From positions 930,001 to 994,000 of the forward strand of contig NZ_CP129121.1 in the NCBI RefSeq assembly GCF_030406665.1: a DNA stretch of 64,000 bases. Reading direction: 5' to 3'. The DNA comes from Halomonas halophila. GTDB taxonomy: Bacteria > Pseudomonadota > Gammaproteobacteria > Pseudomonadales > Halomonadaceae. This document shows, in pieces, positions 1 through 11,032 of the stretch. How positions within the stretch are numbered: position 1 is the first letter of the stretch; each line of letters begins with the position of its first letter. The notes beneath the pieces were generated by a model, which saw nothing but the letters and a program-made list of their open reading frames with translations, was not told the DNA's origin and searched no databases. A program made the position numbers and the translations under genes.

Positions 1-515
1 AGACGCCGATCAACTGGAGCAAGATGCTGGCCTACGCCGGCCTGCTGGCCGGTCGCTCGCGCTCGCCGGACGTGGTGGCGGGCATCGTCGGCCACTGCTT
101 CGACCTCGACGGCGTCGAGGTCGAGAGCTGGGTGCATCGGCGGGTCGAGATTCCGCCCGACCAGCGCACCCGCACCGGCCTGGGGGCCTCGACCCTGGGC
201 CAGGACATGATCGCCGGCAGCCGGGTCGACGATATCAGCGGCAAGTTCGCGCTGTGCCTGCACGGGCTCGACCTGGAACGTTTCCGCGACTTCCTGCCCG
301 ACGGCCGCGATCACCAGGCGCTGCGCACCCTGATGGAGTTCGTGCTGCGCGAGCCCCTGGCCTACGACCTGGAGCTCGAGCTCCTGGAAAGCGAAGTCAG
401 ACCCATGCGCCTGGGGGAGGGGGGCAGCTGCCAGCTGGGCTGGACCACCTTCGTGCAGCCCGAGGCCCACGCCACGGCCCGGCGCCGTCGGGTAAGCATT
501 CAGATGACACGGTGA
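1..515 (+). CDS. tssG: TssG, T6SS baseplate subunit (5' end outside window)
   Basis: This is the C-terminal 171 codons of a reading frame already open at base 3; the start lies upstream of the window. TssG is a wedge component of the T6SS baseplate with TssE, TssF and TssK and sits in the cytoplasm under the membrane complex. The visible part matches the TssG C-terminal region: the GLGxSTLGQD stretch near base 180, then a conserved end with PLAYDLELEL and RLGxxxxLGWTT. The stop at 513-515 is followed four bases later by tagH, so the two are co-transcribed. tssB, tssC, tssE and tssF are expected upstream but cannot be seen. The identity rests on these motifs and on the downstream gene order. 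Confidence 0.88.
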   Translation, partial: TPINWSKMLAYAGLLAGRSRSPDVVAGIVGHCFDLDGVEVESWVHRRVEIPPDQRTRTGLGASTLGQDMIAGSRVDDISGKFALCLHGLDLERFRDFLPDGRDHQALRTLMEFVLREPLAYDLELELLESEVRPMRLGEGGSCQLGWTTFVQPEAHATARRRRVSIQMTR

Positions 516-519
516 ACCC

Positions 520-1842
520 ATGAACGCGACGCTCTCCCAGCAGCAGGCCATCACCCTGGTGGTCACCAACAGCGAACGGCTCGAGGGCCGTTCCACCAGC
601 AGTCATGTCTTCCCGGCGGCCGGCGGCACCCTGGGCAGCGCGACGGTCGACGACTGGCTGCTGCAGGACCACGCCGGCCGGGTGCGGCCCGGCCACGCCG
701 AGATCCAGCGCCTGGACGGGCGCTTCTGCCTGATCGACCGCAGCGGCCAGACCTTCGTCAACCACGCCACCCTGCCGATCGGCCGCGAACGCCGGGTGGC
801 GCTGCGCGACGGCGACGAGCTGCAGGTGGGCGAGTACCACCTGCGCGTGCACCTGGGCGACCGTCAGGCCGACGCCGCCGGCGTGCAGCCGCTGGCGACC
901 CTGGTCGACGAGGAACACGAGACCCTCGAGGCCACCGAGATCCTGCCCGCCGAGGCCGCCGCGCCGCGGGCCCAGCACGATCCGCTCGAGGCGCTGGGCG
1001 AGGCCTCTCCCGCCCGGCGGCACCAGGACCCCATGGCCGCGCTGGCCGACGACCCCATGGTCGGCGCGGACGATCATCACCAACTGCTCGATGCCCTGGA
1101 CGGGCAGGGCGGCGCGTCCGGCATGACGGCCGCGCCGAGTAACCGACGCTACGAGGAACCCGACATGGACGAACGGCTGTTGAACGATCTGGAACGCTCG
1201 GTCGGCGAGCAGCTCGAGGATCGCTGGCAGGAACCGGCGGCGGGGGAGGTCGGCCACGTCGGCGCCTCGCCGCTGCTGCAGACCCTCGGCGGCGAGCTGC
1301 GCTTCCGCGACAGCGCCGAGCAGCACGCCTTCCTCGAGGAGGCCGGGCGCACGCTCAAGGCCACGGTGGATGGCCTGCTGGCGCTGCACCAGGTCCATGA
1401 CGGCAGCCGCTATCCGCTGCGCGACCGGCGCCTGCAGCCGATCGAGGACAACCCGCTGCGCCTCGGCCAGTCCTACGAGCAGACCCTGACCACCCTGTTC
1501 GCCGCCCAGCGCAGCCCCGTGCACCTCTCCGCACCGGCGGCGGTGGCCGAGTGCCTCGAGCACCAGCAGCAGCACCAGGCGGCGGTGGAAGAGGCCATCG
1601 GCACCGCGCTGCGCTCGATCCTCGACGCCTTCTCGCCGGATGCGCTGCTGCGCCGCTTCCAGGCCTACCGCGGCGCCGGTCGCCAGGGCGAGGACGAGGA
1701 CGGCTGGGCCTGGGAGATGTATCGCCACTACTACCAGGAGCTCAACTCCGGTCGCCAGCAGGGCTTCGAGAAGCTGTTCTGGGAGGTCTTCGAGCAGGCC
1801 TACGACCAGTCGGTGCGCCGCCAGCAGCGGGAGGGGGCATGA
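520..1842 (+). CDS. tagH: TagH, FHA-domain T6SS protein
   Basis: 440 residues. The N-terminal 115 residues form a forkhead-associated domain that binds phosphothreonine (GR-S and S-x-x-H positions; H at the HAEIQR strand; DRSGQTFVN for the canonical DxSxNGT loop). The middle is acidic and low-complexity with HDPLEAL and DPMAAL segments. The C-terminal 200 residues match the TagH C-terminal domain, with LRFRD near residue 265 and a late YRAxxGR-WEMY-HYYQE-FW-FxxAY pattern near the end. In other T6SSs, Fha proteins link threonine phosphorylation to assembly; no PpkA kinase or PppA phosphatase is visible here. The stop overlaps the start of tssJ (ATGA), showing translational coupling. It corresponds to V. 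cholerae VasC. Confidence 0.9.
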   Translation: MNATLSQQQAITLVVTNSERLEGRSTSSHVFPAAGGTLGSATVDDWLLQDHAGRVRPGHAEIQRLDGRFCLIDRSGQTFVNHATLPIGRERRVALRDGDELQVGEYHLRVHLGDRQADAAGVQPLATLVDEEHETLEATEILPAEAAAPRAQHDPLEALGEASPARRHQDPMAALADDPMVGADDHHQLLDALDGQGGASGMTAAPSNRRYEEPDMDERLLNDLERSVGEQLEDRWQEPAAGEVGHVGASPLLQTLGGELRFRDSAEQHAFLEEAGRTLKATVDGLLALHQVHDGSRYPLRDRRLQPIEDNPLRLGQSYEQTLTTLFAAQRSPVHLSAPAAVAECLEHQQQHQAAVEEAIGTALRSILDAFSPDALLRRFQAYRGAGRQGEDEDGWAWEMYRHYYQELNSGRQQGFEKLFWEVFEQAYDQSVRRQQREGA

Positions 1843-2393
1843 TCCCCCGCCCGGCCGGGATCGCGCCGCTGGCGCGGGGCCTGGCGCTGGCCGGTGCGCT
1901 GGCGATGCTGGCCGGCTGTGCCTCGACCTTCGAGGCCGCCGGCAAGACCTACGAGGTGATCAAGGATCCCTCGATCCCGGTCGGCTATCCGGAGGATCGC
2001 CCGTCGCGGGTCGACCTGAGCATGCTGGCGGCCGACGACATGAACCCCAATGTCGAGGGCGAGGGCACGCCGCTGCGCTTCCAGATCCTGCAGCTCAAGG
2101 ACGACTCGATGCTGATGTCGGCGGACCATCGCCAGCTGCAGGAGGACCTCGAGGAGGCGCTCGGCACCAACTACCTGGCGCATGACGACTTCACCCTGCT
2201 GCCCGGCCAGTTCAAGTTCTACGAGCCGTTCGAGGTCGAGGAAGACACCCGCTACATCGGCATCATCGCCTTCTACGCCGACCCCAACCAGGCGCAGTGG
2301 AAGAAGGTCGTGAAGATCGACGCCCAGGGGCGCGACTACCACCTGCTGGTGCAACTGATGGAGCGCGAGGCCGCGCTGAGGAAGGAGACCTGA
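1839..2393 (+). CDS. tssJ: TssJ outer-membrane lipoprotein
   Basis: 184 residues. I chose the ATG at 1839 because it overlaps the tagH stop (ATGA) and begins a lipoprotein signal: a hydrophobic stretch at residues 14-25, then lipobox LAGC with Cys27. Residue +2 is Ala, consistent with outer-membrane sorting. The mature part carries TssJ-type beta-sandwich motifs (PLRFQILQL near residue 77, FKFYEPFEV, YIGIIAFYADP-W). TssJ anchors the TssL-TssM complex to the outer membrane. The stop overlaps the start of tssK. The reading frame is open further upstream inside tagH, but that extension lacks a signal peptide and is not coding. Confidence 0.9.
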   Translation: MIPRPAGIAPLARGLALAGALAMLAGCASTFEAAGKTYEVIKDPSIPVGYPEDRPSRVDLSMLAADDMNPNVEGEGTPLRFQILQLKDDSMLMSADHRQLQEDLEEALGTNYLAHDDFTLLPGQFKFYEPFEVEEDTRYIGIIAFYADPNQAQWKKVVKIDAQGRDYHLLVQLMEREAALRKET

Positions 2394-3727
2394 TGGCCAG
2401 TCGCAATCCCGTGGTCTGGAGCGAGGGGCTGTTCATCAAGCCCCAGCATTTCCAGCAGCAGCAGCGCAGCCTCCAGGGGCTGGTCGATACCCGCCTGCGC
2501 GGCGTCGGCGGCTACCTGCATGGCTTCCTGACCCTCGAGCTCAACGCCGAGTACCTGAGCTTCGGGCGCATCGCCCTGAGCCGGGCCAGCGGCGTGATGC
2601 CGGACGGCACGCCCTTCCACCTGCCCGACGACGACCTGGAGCCGCCGGCGCTGGAGATCGACGACGCCTCGGTGGCCAACCAGGTGGTCTACCTGGGCGT
2701 GCCGCTGGCCACCGACGGCGTGGCCGAGGTGAGCTGGGAGGCCTCGTCGCTGGCCTCGCGCTATCGCGCCGAGCCGCGCGGCGTGCGCGACCTGCACTCG
2801 CGGGTCGGTGACATCGCCGACCTGGACCTGGCGCGGGTGGCGCCGCGGCTGCTGCTCGAGCAGGAAGACCGCAGCGCCTACGCCTGCCTGGCGGTGGCGC
2901 GCATCCTCGAGCGGCGCCCCGACGGCAGCTTGGTGCTCGACGAGAACTTCCTGCCGACCCTGCTCAACGTCCAGGCCGCGCCGGTGCTGCAGCGCTTCGT
3001 CGGCGAGATGGCCGGGCTGATGCGCGAGCGAGCGCGCAACCTGGCCCAGCGCCTGTCGACGCCGAACCAGTCCGGCGTCGCCGACGTCGCCGACTTCATG
3101 CTGCTGCAGTCGCTCAACCGCGCCCAGCCGCGCTTCCAGCACCTGGCCCGGCTCGGCCATCTGCATCCCGAGCGGCTCTACGCCGACATGCACGAGACCT
3201 GCTGCGAGCTGACCACCTTCACCGCCGAGTCGCGGCTGCCGCCGGAGTTTCCGGCCTACGACCACGACCGCCCGGAGGCCGCCTTCCGGCCGCTGATGCA
3301 GAGCCTGCGCCAGTCGCTGTCCACGGTACTCGAGCCGCGCGCCATGGCCATCCAGCTGCAGTCGCGCCGCTACGGGCTCAAGGTCGCCACCGTGGCCGAC
3401 CGCAGCCTGCTCGAGGACGCCGACTTCATCCTCGCGGTGCGCGCGGATCTGCCGCCGGAGCGCTTGCGCAAGCTGTTCGTGCAGCAGACCAAGGTGGCCA
3501 GCGTCGAGCGCATCCGCGACCTCATCAGCCTGCAGCTGCCGGGCATTCCGCTCGAGCCGCTGCCGGTGGCGCCGCGCCAGCTGCCTTTCCATGCCGGCTA
3601 CACCTACTTCCGCCTCGACCGTCAGAGCGAGGCCTGGAGCATGCTCAACGGGGCCAGCGGCTTCGCCTTCCACGTCGCCGGCGACTTCCCGGGGCTGGAA
3701 ATGCAGTTCTGGGCGATCAGGAGCTAA
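2393..3727 (+). CDS. tssK: TssK, T6SS baseplate-membrane connector
   Basis: 444 residues, the usual family length. The ATG at 2393 overlaps the tssJ stop and follows a GAAGGAGA ribosome-binding site. The start is diagnostic: VVWSEGLFIKPQHFQQ, the TssK N-terminal signature. Other conserved parts are LARVAPRLLLEQ, NFLPTLL and the C-terminal GYTYFRLDR-W and AFHVAGDFPGLE stretch. TssK is a trimeric cytoplasmic protein that links the baseplate (TssEFG, VgrG) to TssL and TssM. Tight spacing to tssL (three bases) supports one operon. Confidence 0.95.
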   Translation: MASRNPVVWSEGLFIKPQHFQQQQRSLQGLVDTRLRGVGGYLHGFLTLELNAEYLSFGRIALSRASGVMPDGTPFHLPDDDLEPPALEIDDASVANQVVYLGVPLATDGVAEVSWEASSLASRYRAEPRGVRDLHSRVGDIADLDLARVAPRLLLEQEDRSAYACLAVARILERRPDGSLVLDENFLPTLLNVQAAPVLQRFVGEMAGLMRERARNLAQRLSTPNQSGVADVADFMLLQSLNRAQPRFQHLARLGHLHPERLYADMHETCCELTTFTAESRLPPEFPAYDHDRPEAAFRPLMQSLRQSLSTVLEPRAMAIQLQSRRYGLKVATVADRSLLEDADFILAVRADLPPERLRKLFVQQTKVASVERIRDLISLQLPGIPLEPLPVAPRQLPFHAGYTYFRLDRQSEAWSMLNGASGFAFHVAGDFPGLEMQFWAIRS

Positions 3728-3730
3728 GCC

Positions 3731-4543
3731 ATGAACGATCTCGCTACCCGCGACGACGCGCGTCGCCACGAAGACAGCATCGACGTCCAGGGCCTCGAGC
3801 GGCTGATCCACAGCCATGCCAACCACCTGGACGCCGACGAGGACTACTGGTTCCGGCTGCGCGGCCACAGCCTCAACCCGCTGGTGGACGCCGCCAGCTC
3901 GCTGCTGGGCATGGTGGTGCGGGTTCGCCAGCTCGACCGGCTCGACGACATCGACCAGCTCTATCGCCAGGTGGTCGACGAGATCGCCGCCATCGAGGTC
4001 GAGCTCACCGAGCAGGGCTACGACCGGCCGACGCTGCTGGCCTATCGCTACGTGCTGTGCTCGTTCATCGACGAGGCGGTGATGAGCACCGGCTGGGGCC
4101 AGCAGAGCCAGTGGGCCGGCCACTCGCTGCTGGCGCGCTTCCACAACGAGACCTGGGGCGGCGAGAAGGTCTTCTCGATCCTCTCGCGGCTGCGCCAGGA
4201 GCCGCGCCGCTATCGCGACCTGCTGGCCTTCATCTACCTGTGCCTGTGCCTGGGTTTCGAGGGCCGCTACAAGGTCATGCCCCACGGCCGCGAGGAATAC
4301 GAGCAGATCCTGCGCGAGCTGGGCGACCAGCTGGTGGCCCTCGACGAGCCCGGCGAGGACAGCCTGACCCGCCCGCTGGACAACGTGCTCGCCGCGGCGC
4401 GCCGCCAGGGCGACGGCCTGCCGCTGTGGGGCATCTTCGCGCTCTTCGCCCTGGCCATGGCGCTGGTCTACGTCGGCTTCTCGTGGACGCTGGGCGAGCA
4501 GGCCGACCAGGTCGGGCTGCTGCTGGAACGCATCATCGACTAG
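3731..4543 (+). CDS. tssL: TssL (DotU/IcmH) inner-membrane component, short form
   Basis: 270 residues. The N-terminal 210 residues are the cytoplasmic DotU hook domain (NPLVDAASSLLGMV, YVLCSFIDEAVMSTGWG, FHNETWGGEKVF, LCLCLGFEGRYKV). One transmembrane segment lies at about residues 234-254, and the tail is short. There is no C-terminal OmpA-like peptidoglycan-binding domain, so a separate protein or TssJM alone would have to contact the wall. TssL binds TssM and recruits the baseplate through TssK. A 50-base gap with no terminator separates it from clpV. Confidence 0.94.
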   Translation: MNDLATRDDARRHEDSIDVQGLERLIHSHANHLDADEDYWFRLRGHSLNPLVDAASSLLGMVVRVRQLDRLDDIDQLYRQVVDEIAAIEVELTEQGYDRPTLLAYRYVLCSFIDEAVMSTGWGQQSQWAGHSLLARFHNETWGGEKVFSILSRLRQEPRRYRDLLAFIYLCLCLGFEGRYKVMPHGREEYEQILRELGDQLVALDEPGEDSLTRPLDNVLAAARRQGDGLPLWGIFALFALAMALVYVGFSWTLGEQADQVGLLLERIID

Positions 4544-4593
4544 CCGCCGGGCGGCTCGAACCACCGCTTGCTTACGACATCGAGGGAGACACC

Positions 4594-7257
4594 ATGCTCA
4601 GGGTAGAGCTACCGGCACTGATCGGCCGACTCAACGCCATCGCCCGCCAGGCACTGGAAGGGGCCGCGACGCTGTGCGCCGAGCAGCAGGCGCCGGAAGT
4701 GGGCGTGTCCCACCTGCTGCTGGCCGGCCTCGACCAGCCGCTGTGCGACCTGCGGGTGCTGCTCGAGGCCGAGGACATCGAGCCCGAGGCGCTGCGCCGT
4801 GCGCTCACCGAGGACGCGCGTCCTCCGCGCGACCTGGAGGTGGCCACGCCGAGCTTCTCGCCGCTGCTGGTCGAGCTGCTGCAGGACGCCTGGCTCCTGG
4901 CCAGCACCGAGTTCGGGCACCGCGAGCTGCGCACCGGGGTGATCTTCACCGCCCTGCTGCATCACGCCGGGCGCTATCTCGGCCCCCGCGGCGAGCGCCT
5001 GCTGGCCGGCATCAACCGCGAACGGCTGCGGCGCGACTTCGCCCGCCTGACCCGCGAGTCCGCCGAGGCCGCCAGTGCCGCCGAGGACGAGAGCGAGCGG
5101 CCGGCCCCGGCCCGAAGCGCAAGCGGCGACGACAGTGCGCTGGCGCGCTTCGCCACCTCGCTCACCGAGCAGGCGCGCCGCGGCGAGCTCGACCCGGTGC
5201 TGTGCCGCGACCCCGAGATCGACCAGATGCTCGACATCCTCGGTCGCCGGCGCAAGAACAACCCGATCGTGGTGGGCGAGGCCGGCGTCGGCAAGAGCGC
5301 CGTGGTCGAGGGCCTGGCGGCGCGTATCGTCGAGGGCCGCGTGCCCGCGGCGCTTTCCGGCGTGGAACTGATGTCGCTCGACCTCGGCGCGCTGCAGGCC
5401 GGGGCCTCGGTCAAGGGCGAGTTCGAGAAGCGCCTCAAGGCGGTGATCGAGGAGGTCAAGGACGCGGCCGTGCCGACGCTGCTGTTCATCGACGAGGCCC
5501 ACACCCTCATCGGCGCCGGCAACGCCGAGGGCGGCGCCGACGCCGCCAACCTGCTCAAGCCGGCGCTGGCCCGCGGCGAGCTGCGCACCATCGCCGCCAC
5601 CACCTGGCGCGAGTACAAGAAGCACATCGAGAAGGACCCGGCGCTGTCGCGGCGCTTCCAGCCGGTGGCCCTGGGCGAGCCGGACGTGGAGCAGGCGCTG
5701 ATGATCCTGCGCGGCCTGCGCGACGTCTACGAGTCGACCCACGGCGTGCTGATCGGCGACAGCGGCCTGCGCGCCGCCGCCGAGCTCTCGGCCCGCTACC
5801 TGGCCGGCCGCCAGCTGCCGGACAAGGCCATCGACGTGCTCGACACCGCCGGCACTCGGCTGGCCCAGGCCCTGGACACGCCGCCGCGACGCCTCAGCCA
5901 CCTGATGAGCGAGCAGCTGGCTGCCCGGCGCGAGCACGACCAGCTCGAGCGCGAGGCGCTGCTCGGCCGTCATCCCGACACCGCCCATCGCGACGCCCTG
6001 GCCGAGCGGCTGGCGCGGCTGGACGAGGAGCGTGAGACCCTGGAGGCCGCCTGGCGCGAACAGCGCGAGTGCGTCGACGCCATCCTGACCCTGCATCGCG
6101 AGCTGCTCGACGGCTCGGAAGACGACGCCAGCGATGGAGAGAGTCACGAGACGGAAGGCGAGAACGAGAGCGCCGACCAGGCACGCGCTCGCCGCACCGC
6201 CGCGCTGGCCGAGCACGAGGCCCGCCTCGAGGCGCTGCAGCGCGAGTTCTCGCTGGTCAATCCCAGCGTCGAGGAGGCCCAGATCGCCCAGGTGATCGGC
6301 GACTGGACCGGGGTGCCGGTGGAGCGCATGACCCGCGACGAGCTGGCGCGCCTCACCGAGCTGCCCGAGGAGCTGGGTCGGCTGATCAAGGGCCAGGACC
6401 TGGCCGTCGAGCGCCTTCACCGCCACCTGCTCACCGCCCGCGCCGACCTGCGTCGCCCCGGGCGTCCGCTGGGCGCCTTCCTGCTGGTCGGCCCCAGCGG
6501 CGTGGGCAAGACCGAGACCGTGGTGCAGATCGCCGAGAGCCTCTACGGCGGCCGCCAGTTCCTGACCACCATCAACATGTCCGAGTATCAGGAGAAGCAC
6601 ACCGTCTCGCGGCTGATCGGTTCGCCGCCCGGCTACGTGGGCTTCGGCGAGGGCGGCCTGTTGACCGAGGCGATCCGCCAGCGGCCCTACTCGGTGGTGC
6701 TGCTCGACGAGGTCGAGAAGGCCCACCCGGACGTGCTCAACCTGTTCTATCAGGCCTTCGACAAGGGCGAGCTGGCCGACGGGGAAGGGCGCGCCATCGA
6801 CTGCCGCAACGTGCTGTTCTTCATGACCTCGAACCTCGGCTATGACGCCATCGTGCGCCACGCCGACGACCGCGCGGCGATGGACGAAGCGCTCTACCCG
6901 GTGCTGGCCGACTTCTTCAAGCCGGCGCTGCTGGCGCGCATGGAGGTGGTGCCTTACCTGCCGCTGTCGCGGGATATCCTCCACGACATCGTCGGCGCCA
7001 AGCTCGAGACCCTGGCCGGGCGCATCCGCGACCGCCATCGCCAGGCCGAGGTGGAGCTGGCACCGGCGCTGGCCGAGGCCATCTGCGAGCGCGCCACGCG
7101 CAGCGAGAACGGCGCGCGGATGCTCGAGTCCGTGATCGACGGCGAGCTGTTGCCGCCGGTGTCCCGGGCGCTGCTCGAGCGCATGGCGCGTCGCGAGCCG
7201 GTGAGCCGCGTCGCGCTGGGCGTGGACGAGCACGGCTTCACCGCGGAGGTCGGCTGA
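4594..7257 (+). CDS. clpV: TssH/ClpV, AAA+ ATPase that recycles the contracted sheath
   Basis: 887 residues, normal for ClpV. I chose the ATG at 4594 after GAGGGAGACACC; the open frame upstream runs through tssL and is not coding. Domain order: Clp N-terminal repeat (1-150), first AAA module with Walker A GEAGVGKS at about 229 and Walker B LLFIDEAH at about 297, a charged coiled-coil middle domain (about 430-560), second AAA module with Walker A GPSGVGKT at about 633 and LLDEVEKAHPD, and a C-terminal D2-small domain. ClpV pulls TssC out of contracted sheaths in the cytoplasm. Its partner TssBC is outside the window. Confidence 0.96.
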   Translation: MLRVELPALIGRLNAIARQALEGAATLCAEQQAPEVGVSHLLLAGLDQPLCDLRVLLEAEDIEPEALRRALTEDARPPRDLEVATPSFSPLLVELLQDAWLLASTEFGHRELRTGVIFTALLHHAGRYLGPRGERLLAGINRERLRRDFARLTRESAEAASAAEDESERPAPARSASGDDSALARFATSLTEQARRGELDPVLCRDPEIDQMLDILGRRRKNNPIVVGEAGVGKSAVVEGLAARIVEGRVPAALSGVELMSLDLGALQAGASVKGEFEKRLKAVIEEVKDAAVPTLLFIDEAHTLIGAGNAEGGADAANLLKPALARGELRTIAATTWREYKKHIEKDPALSRRFQPVALGEPDVEQALMILRGLRDVYESTHGVLIGDSGLRAAAELSARYLAGRQLPDKAIDVLDTAGTRLAQALDTPPRRLSHLMSEQLAARREHDQLEREALLGRHPDTAHRDALAERLARLDEERETLEAAWREQRECVDAILTLHRELLDGSEDDASDGESHETEGENESADQARARRTAALAEHEARLEALQREFSLVNPSVEEAQIAQVIGDWTGVPVERMTRDELARLTELPEELGRLIKGQDLAVERLHRHLLTARADLRRPGRPLGAFLLVGPSGVGKTETVVQIAESLYGGRQFLTTINMSEYQEKHTVSRLIGSPPGYVGFGEGGLLTEAIRQRPYSVVLLDEVEKAHPDVLNLFYQAFDKGELADGEGRAIDCRNVLFFMTSNLGYDAIVRHADDRAAMDEALYPVLADFFKPALLARMEVVPYLPLSRDILHDIVGAKLETLAGRIRDRHRQAEVELAPALAEAICERATRSENGARMLESVIDGELLPPVSRALLERMARREPVSRVALGVDEHGFTAEVG

Positions 7258-7258
7258 G

Positions 7259-8844
<1,586 letters not shown>

Positions 8845-8848
<4 letters not shown>

Positions 8849-9537
8849 ACGTGAACGATCGATTTCCCGCTCGGCCCGCTTGGTGGCACCGGCTGGCCGG
8901 TCTGGCCCTGCTGCTGGCCGCCGGACTGGCGCCTGCCGCGGGCCAGGCCCGGAGCGATGTCGAGGACAGCGCCCCGGCGTCGCGCCTGCAGGCCGCCGAG
9001 GCCTGCGCCGAACGGCCCTCGCGGCTGGGCCGGCTCGAGTGCTACGACGACCTGTTCCGCGACCGCCCCGCGGCGGTGGCGGACGCCTCGCGCTCGCCGC
9101 TGTGGCGCGCCGTGGCCGCCCAGGAGGCGGAGCGCGACGCCGATGACGTCGGCGTGATGACCCGTGAGACCGCCGACACCGTGCTGATGAGCGCCCCGGC
9201 GCTGGGCACGGTGCCGCCGCGCCCGCTGCTGGTGATCAGCTGCGACGACGCCATCACCCGCTTCCAGCTGCACCTCCACGAGCCGCTCGAGGGCTCGCGG
9301 GCGTCGCTCAGGCTGGAAGGCGAGGGCGTCGCCCTCGACCAGACCTGGCGGGTGCTCGACGGCGGCCACGTGATCAGTGGCGGGCGCGGGCTGCCGGCCA
9401 TCGGCACCCTGAAGCGCCTGCTGGGCGGCGAAGACCTGCGGCTGTCGAGCGACACGGCGGTCATCGACGGGCTGCGCTTCGATCTCGATGGCTGGCGCAC
9501 GGCGATCGCGCCGCTGCGCGCCATGTGCCGCTGGTAA
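8845..9537 (+). CDS. vasI: VasI/TagO-like T6SS-associated periplasmic protein
   Basis: 230 residues with a signal peptide: basic start, hydrophobic core LAGLALLLAAGLAPAAG, likely cleavage after GQA near residue 32. The conserved VasI signature follows (CAERPSRLGRLECYDDLF at about 53-70), then a beta-rich domain with paired cysteines (SCDDAITRF and the final MCRW). VasI is encoded in Vibrio-type clusters between vasH and tssA; its mechanism is poorly defined. The ATG overlaps the vasH stop (ATGA). The identity rests on the CYD motif, the length and the position. Confidence 0.8.
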
Positions 9538-9549
9538 GGGGGAAACGAC

Positions 9550-10986
9550 ATGCGCATTACCCAGCCCCATCAGCTCGAACCGCTGCTCGCGCCCCTCGCC
9601 GAGGGCGTCGGCGAGCCGGTGGCCGATCACGAGGACTTCGACTGGCTCGACGAGCAGATGATGAAGGTCGGTTCGCTGCAGCACGGCGAGGTCGACTGGA
9701 GCGGCGCCGAGACCCGCGCCGCGCGGCTGCTGTCCGAGACCGGCAAGGACCTCAAGGTGCTCGGCCACCTGCTGCACTGCCTGCAGCACGATGGCGATCC
9801 GGCGCGCTTCGCGCTGTCGCTGGAGCTGCTGGCCGGTGCGCTGGACGCCTGGTGGGAGGCCGCCTATCCCTTCGCCGGCCCGCGCGGCAAGCGGGCCCGG
9901 CCCAAGCTGTTCCAGCAGTTCACCCAGCGCGCGCTATCGCTGGCCGGCGGCCTGGAGTTTCTCGGCGCCGCCGAGGATCACGCCGCCTGCCGTGCGGCGC
10001 TGGACCGGCTGCGCGAGCGGGCCGCCGGCCATGAGCTGCCGGACGAGGCGCTGGCGGATCTCTCGCGGCTGCTCGATCAGGCCACGCCCAGCGCCGAGGC
10101 GCCGTCGGCGTCCGGCGCCTCGGCGGCGCCCGCGGGCGGTGGCGAACCGAGCCGCGCGGCGGCGCCGGCCACCGAGGCCGAGCCCGCCGCGCCGAAGGCC
10201 CCGGAGGCGCGGCTCGAATCCGGCAACGATCGCGGCAACCGCCAGGCGCTGCTCAAGATGGCCGACTTCCTCAACGAGCAGTCGCCGGGCGAGGCGCTCG
10301 GCTATCGGCTGCGCCGCCACGCGGTGTGGCACGCCATCCAGGGCCTGCCGATGACCCGCGACGGCCAGCGCACCGAGCTGGCGCCGGTCTCCGCCGACCG
10401 GGTTGCCGAGTACCGCGAGGCCGCCGCGGGCCGGCCGACGCCGGAGGACTGGCGGCGCATCGAGAACAGCCTGGCGCTCAGCCCCTACTGGCTCGAGGGA
10501 CATCGTCTGAGCGCGGAGGTGGCGCGGCGGCTCGAGCAGCCGCGCTGCGCCGAGGCGATCCGCGACGAGACGGCGCGCTTCGTCGACCGCCTGCCAGGCA
10601 TCGAGGCGCTGACCTTCAGCGACGGCTCCGCCTTCCTCGACGGCGAGACGCAGACCTGGCTGACGGACGTGGCCGGCCCCGGGGCGCCGGCGGCCATGGG
10701 CGGGGGCGATCCCTGGCAGGCCGGCCTCGAGACGGCCCGCGAGCGGCTCGCCGAGGAGGGGCTGGCGCCGGCGCTCGCGGTGCTAGACGAGGGCCTCGCG
10801 GCGGCGGCGTCGCCCCGCGAGGGCGTCTACTGGCGCCTGGCCAGCGCCGACCTGCTGAGGGAGGCCGGCCTCGCCGCGCTGGCCCGGCAGCACTATCAGG
10901 CATTGCAGGACTCCGTGGCGAACCTCGCGCTGGAAGGCTGGGAGCCGGCGCTGCCGGCCCGCCTGGCGGCGGCACTCGAGGCATGA
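9550..10986 (+). CDS. tssA: TssA (VasJ type), sheath-priming protein
   Basis: 478 residues; GGGGAAACGAC precedes the ATG. The N-terminal ImpA-like domain spans about 10-135 (DEQMMKVGSLQHGEVDW, LLSETGKDLKVLGHLL, WWEAAYPF). A Pro/Ala-rich linker spans 175-220. The C-terminal VasJ-type domain spans about 235-478 (LLKMADFLNEQSPGEALGYRLRR, TPEDWRRIENSLALSPYWLEGHRLSA). TssA proteins with this C-terminal class cap the distal end of the growing sheath or sit at the baseplate. The position between vasI and tssM matches V. cholerae vasJ. Confidence 0.9.
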   Translation: MRITQPHQLEPLLAPLAEGVGEPVADHEDFDWLDEQMMKVGSLQHGEVDWSGAETRAARLLSETGKDLKVLGHLLHCLQHDGDPARFALSLELLAGALDAWWEAAYPFAGPRGKRARPKLFQQFTQRALSLAGGLEFLGAAEDHAACRAALDRLRERAAGHELPDEALADLSRLLDQATPSAEAPSASGASAAPAGGGEPSRAAAPATEAEPAAPKAPEARLESGNDRGNRQALLKMADFLNEQSPGEALGYRLRRHAVWHAIQGLPMTRDGQRTELAPVSADRVAEYREAAAGRPTPEDWRRIENSLALSPYWLEGHRLSAEVARRLEQPRCAEAIRDETARFVDRLPGIEALTFSDGSAFLDGETQTWLTDVAGPGAPAAMGGGDPWQAGLETARERLAEEGLAPALAVLDEGLAAAASPREGVYWRLASADLLREAGLAALARQHYQALQDSVANLALEGWEPALPARLAAALEA

Positions 10987-11032
10987 CACACGGCGATCCG
11001 ACGGAATCGACAGGGACGAGGGAGCAAGGCTC

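Noticed and set aside
2336..7233. Long minus-strand open frames opposite tssK, tssL and clpV
   Set aside because: Composition-driven shadows of strongly conserved plus-strand genes.
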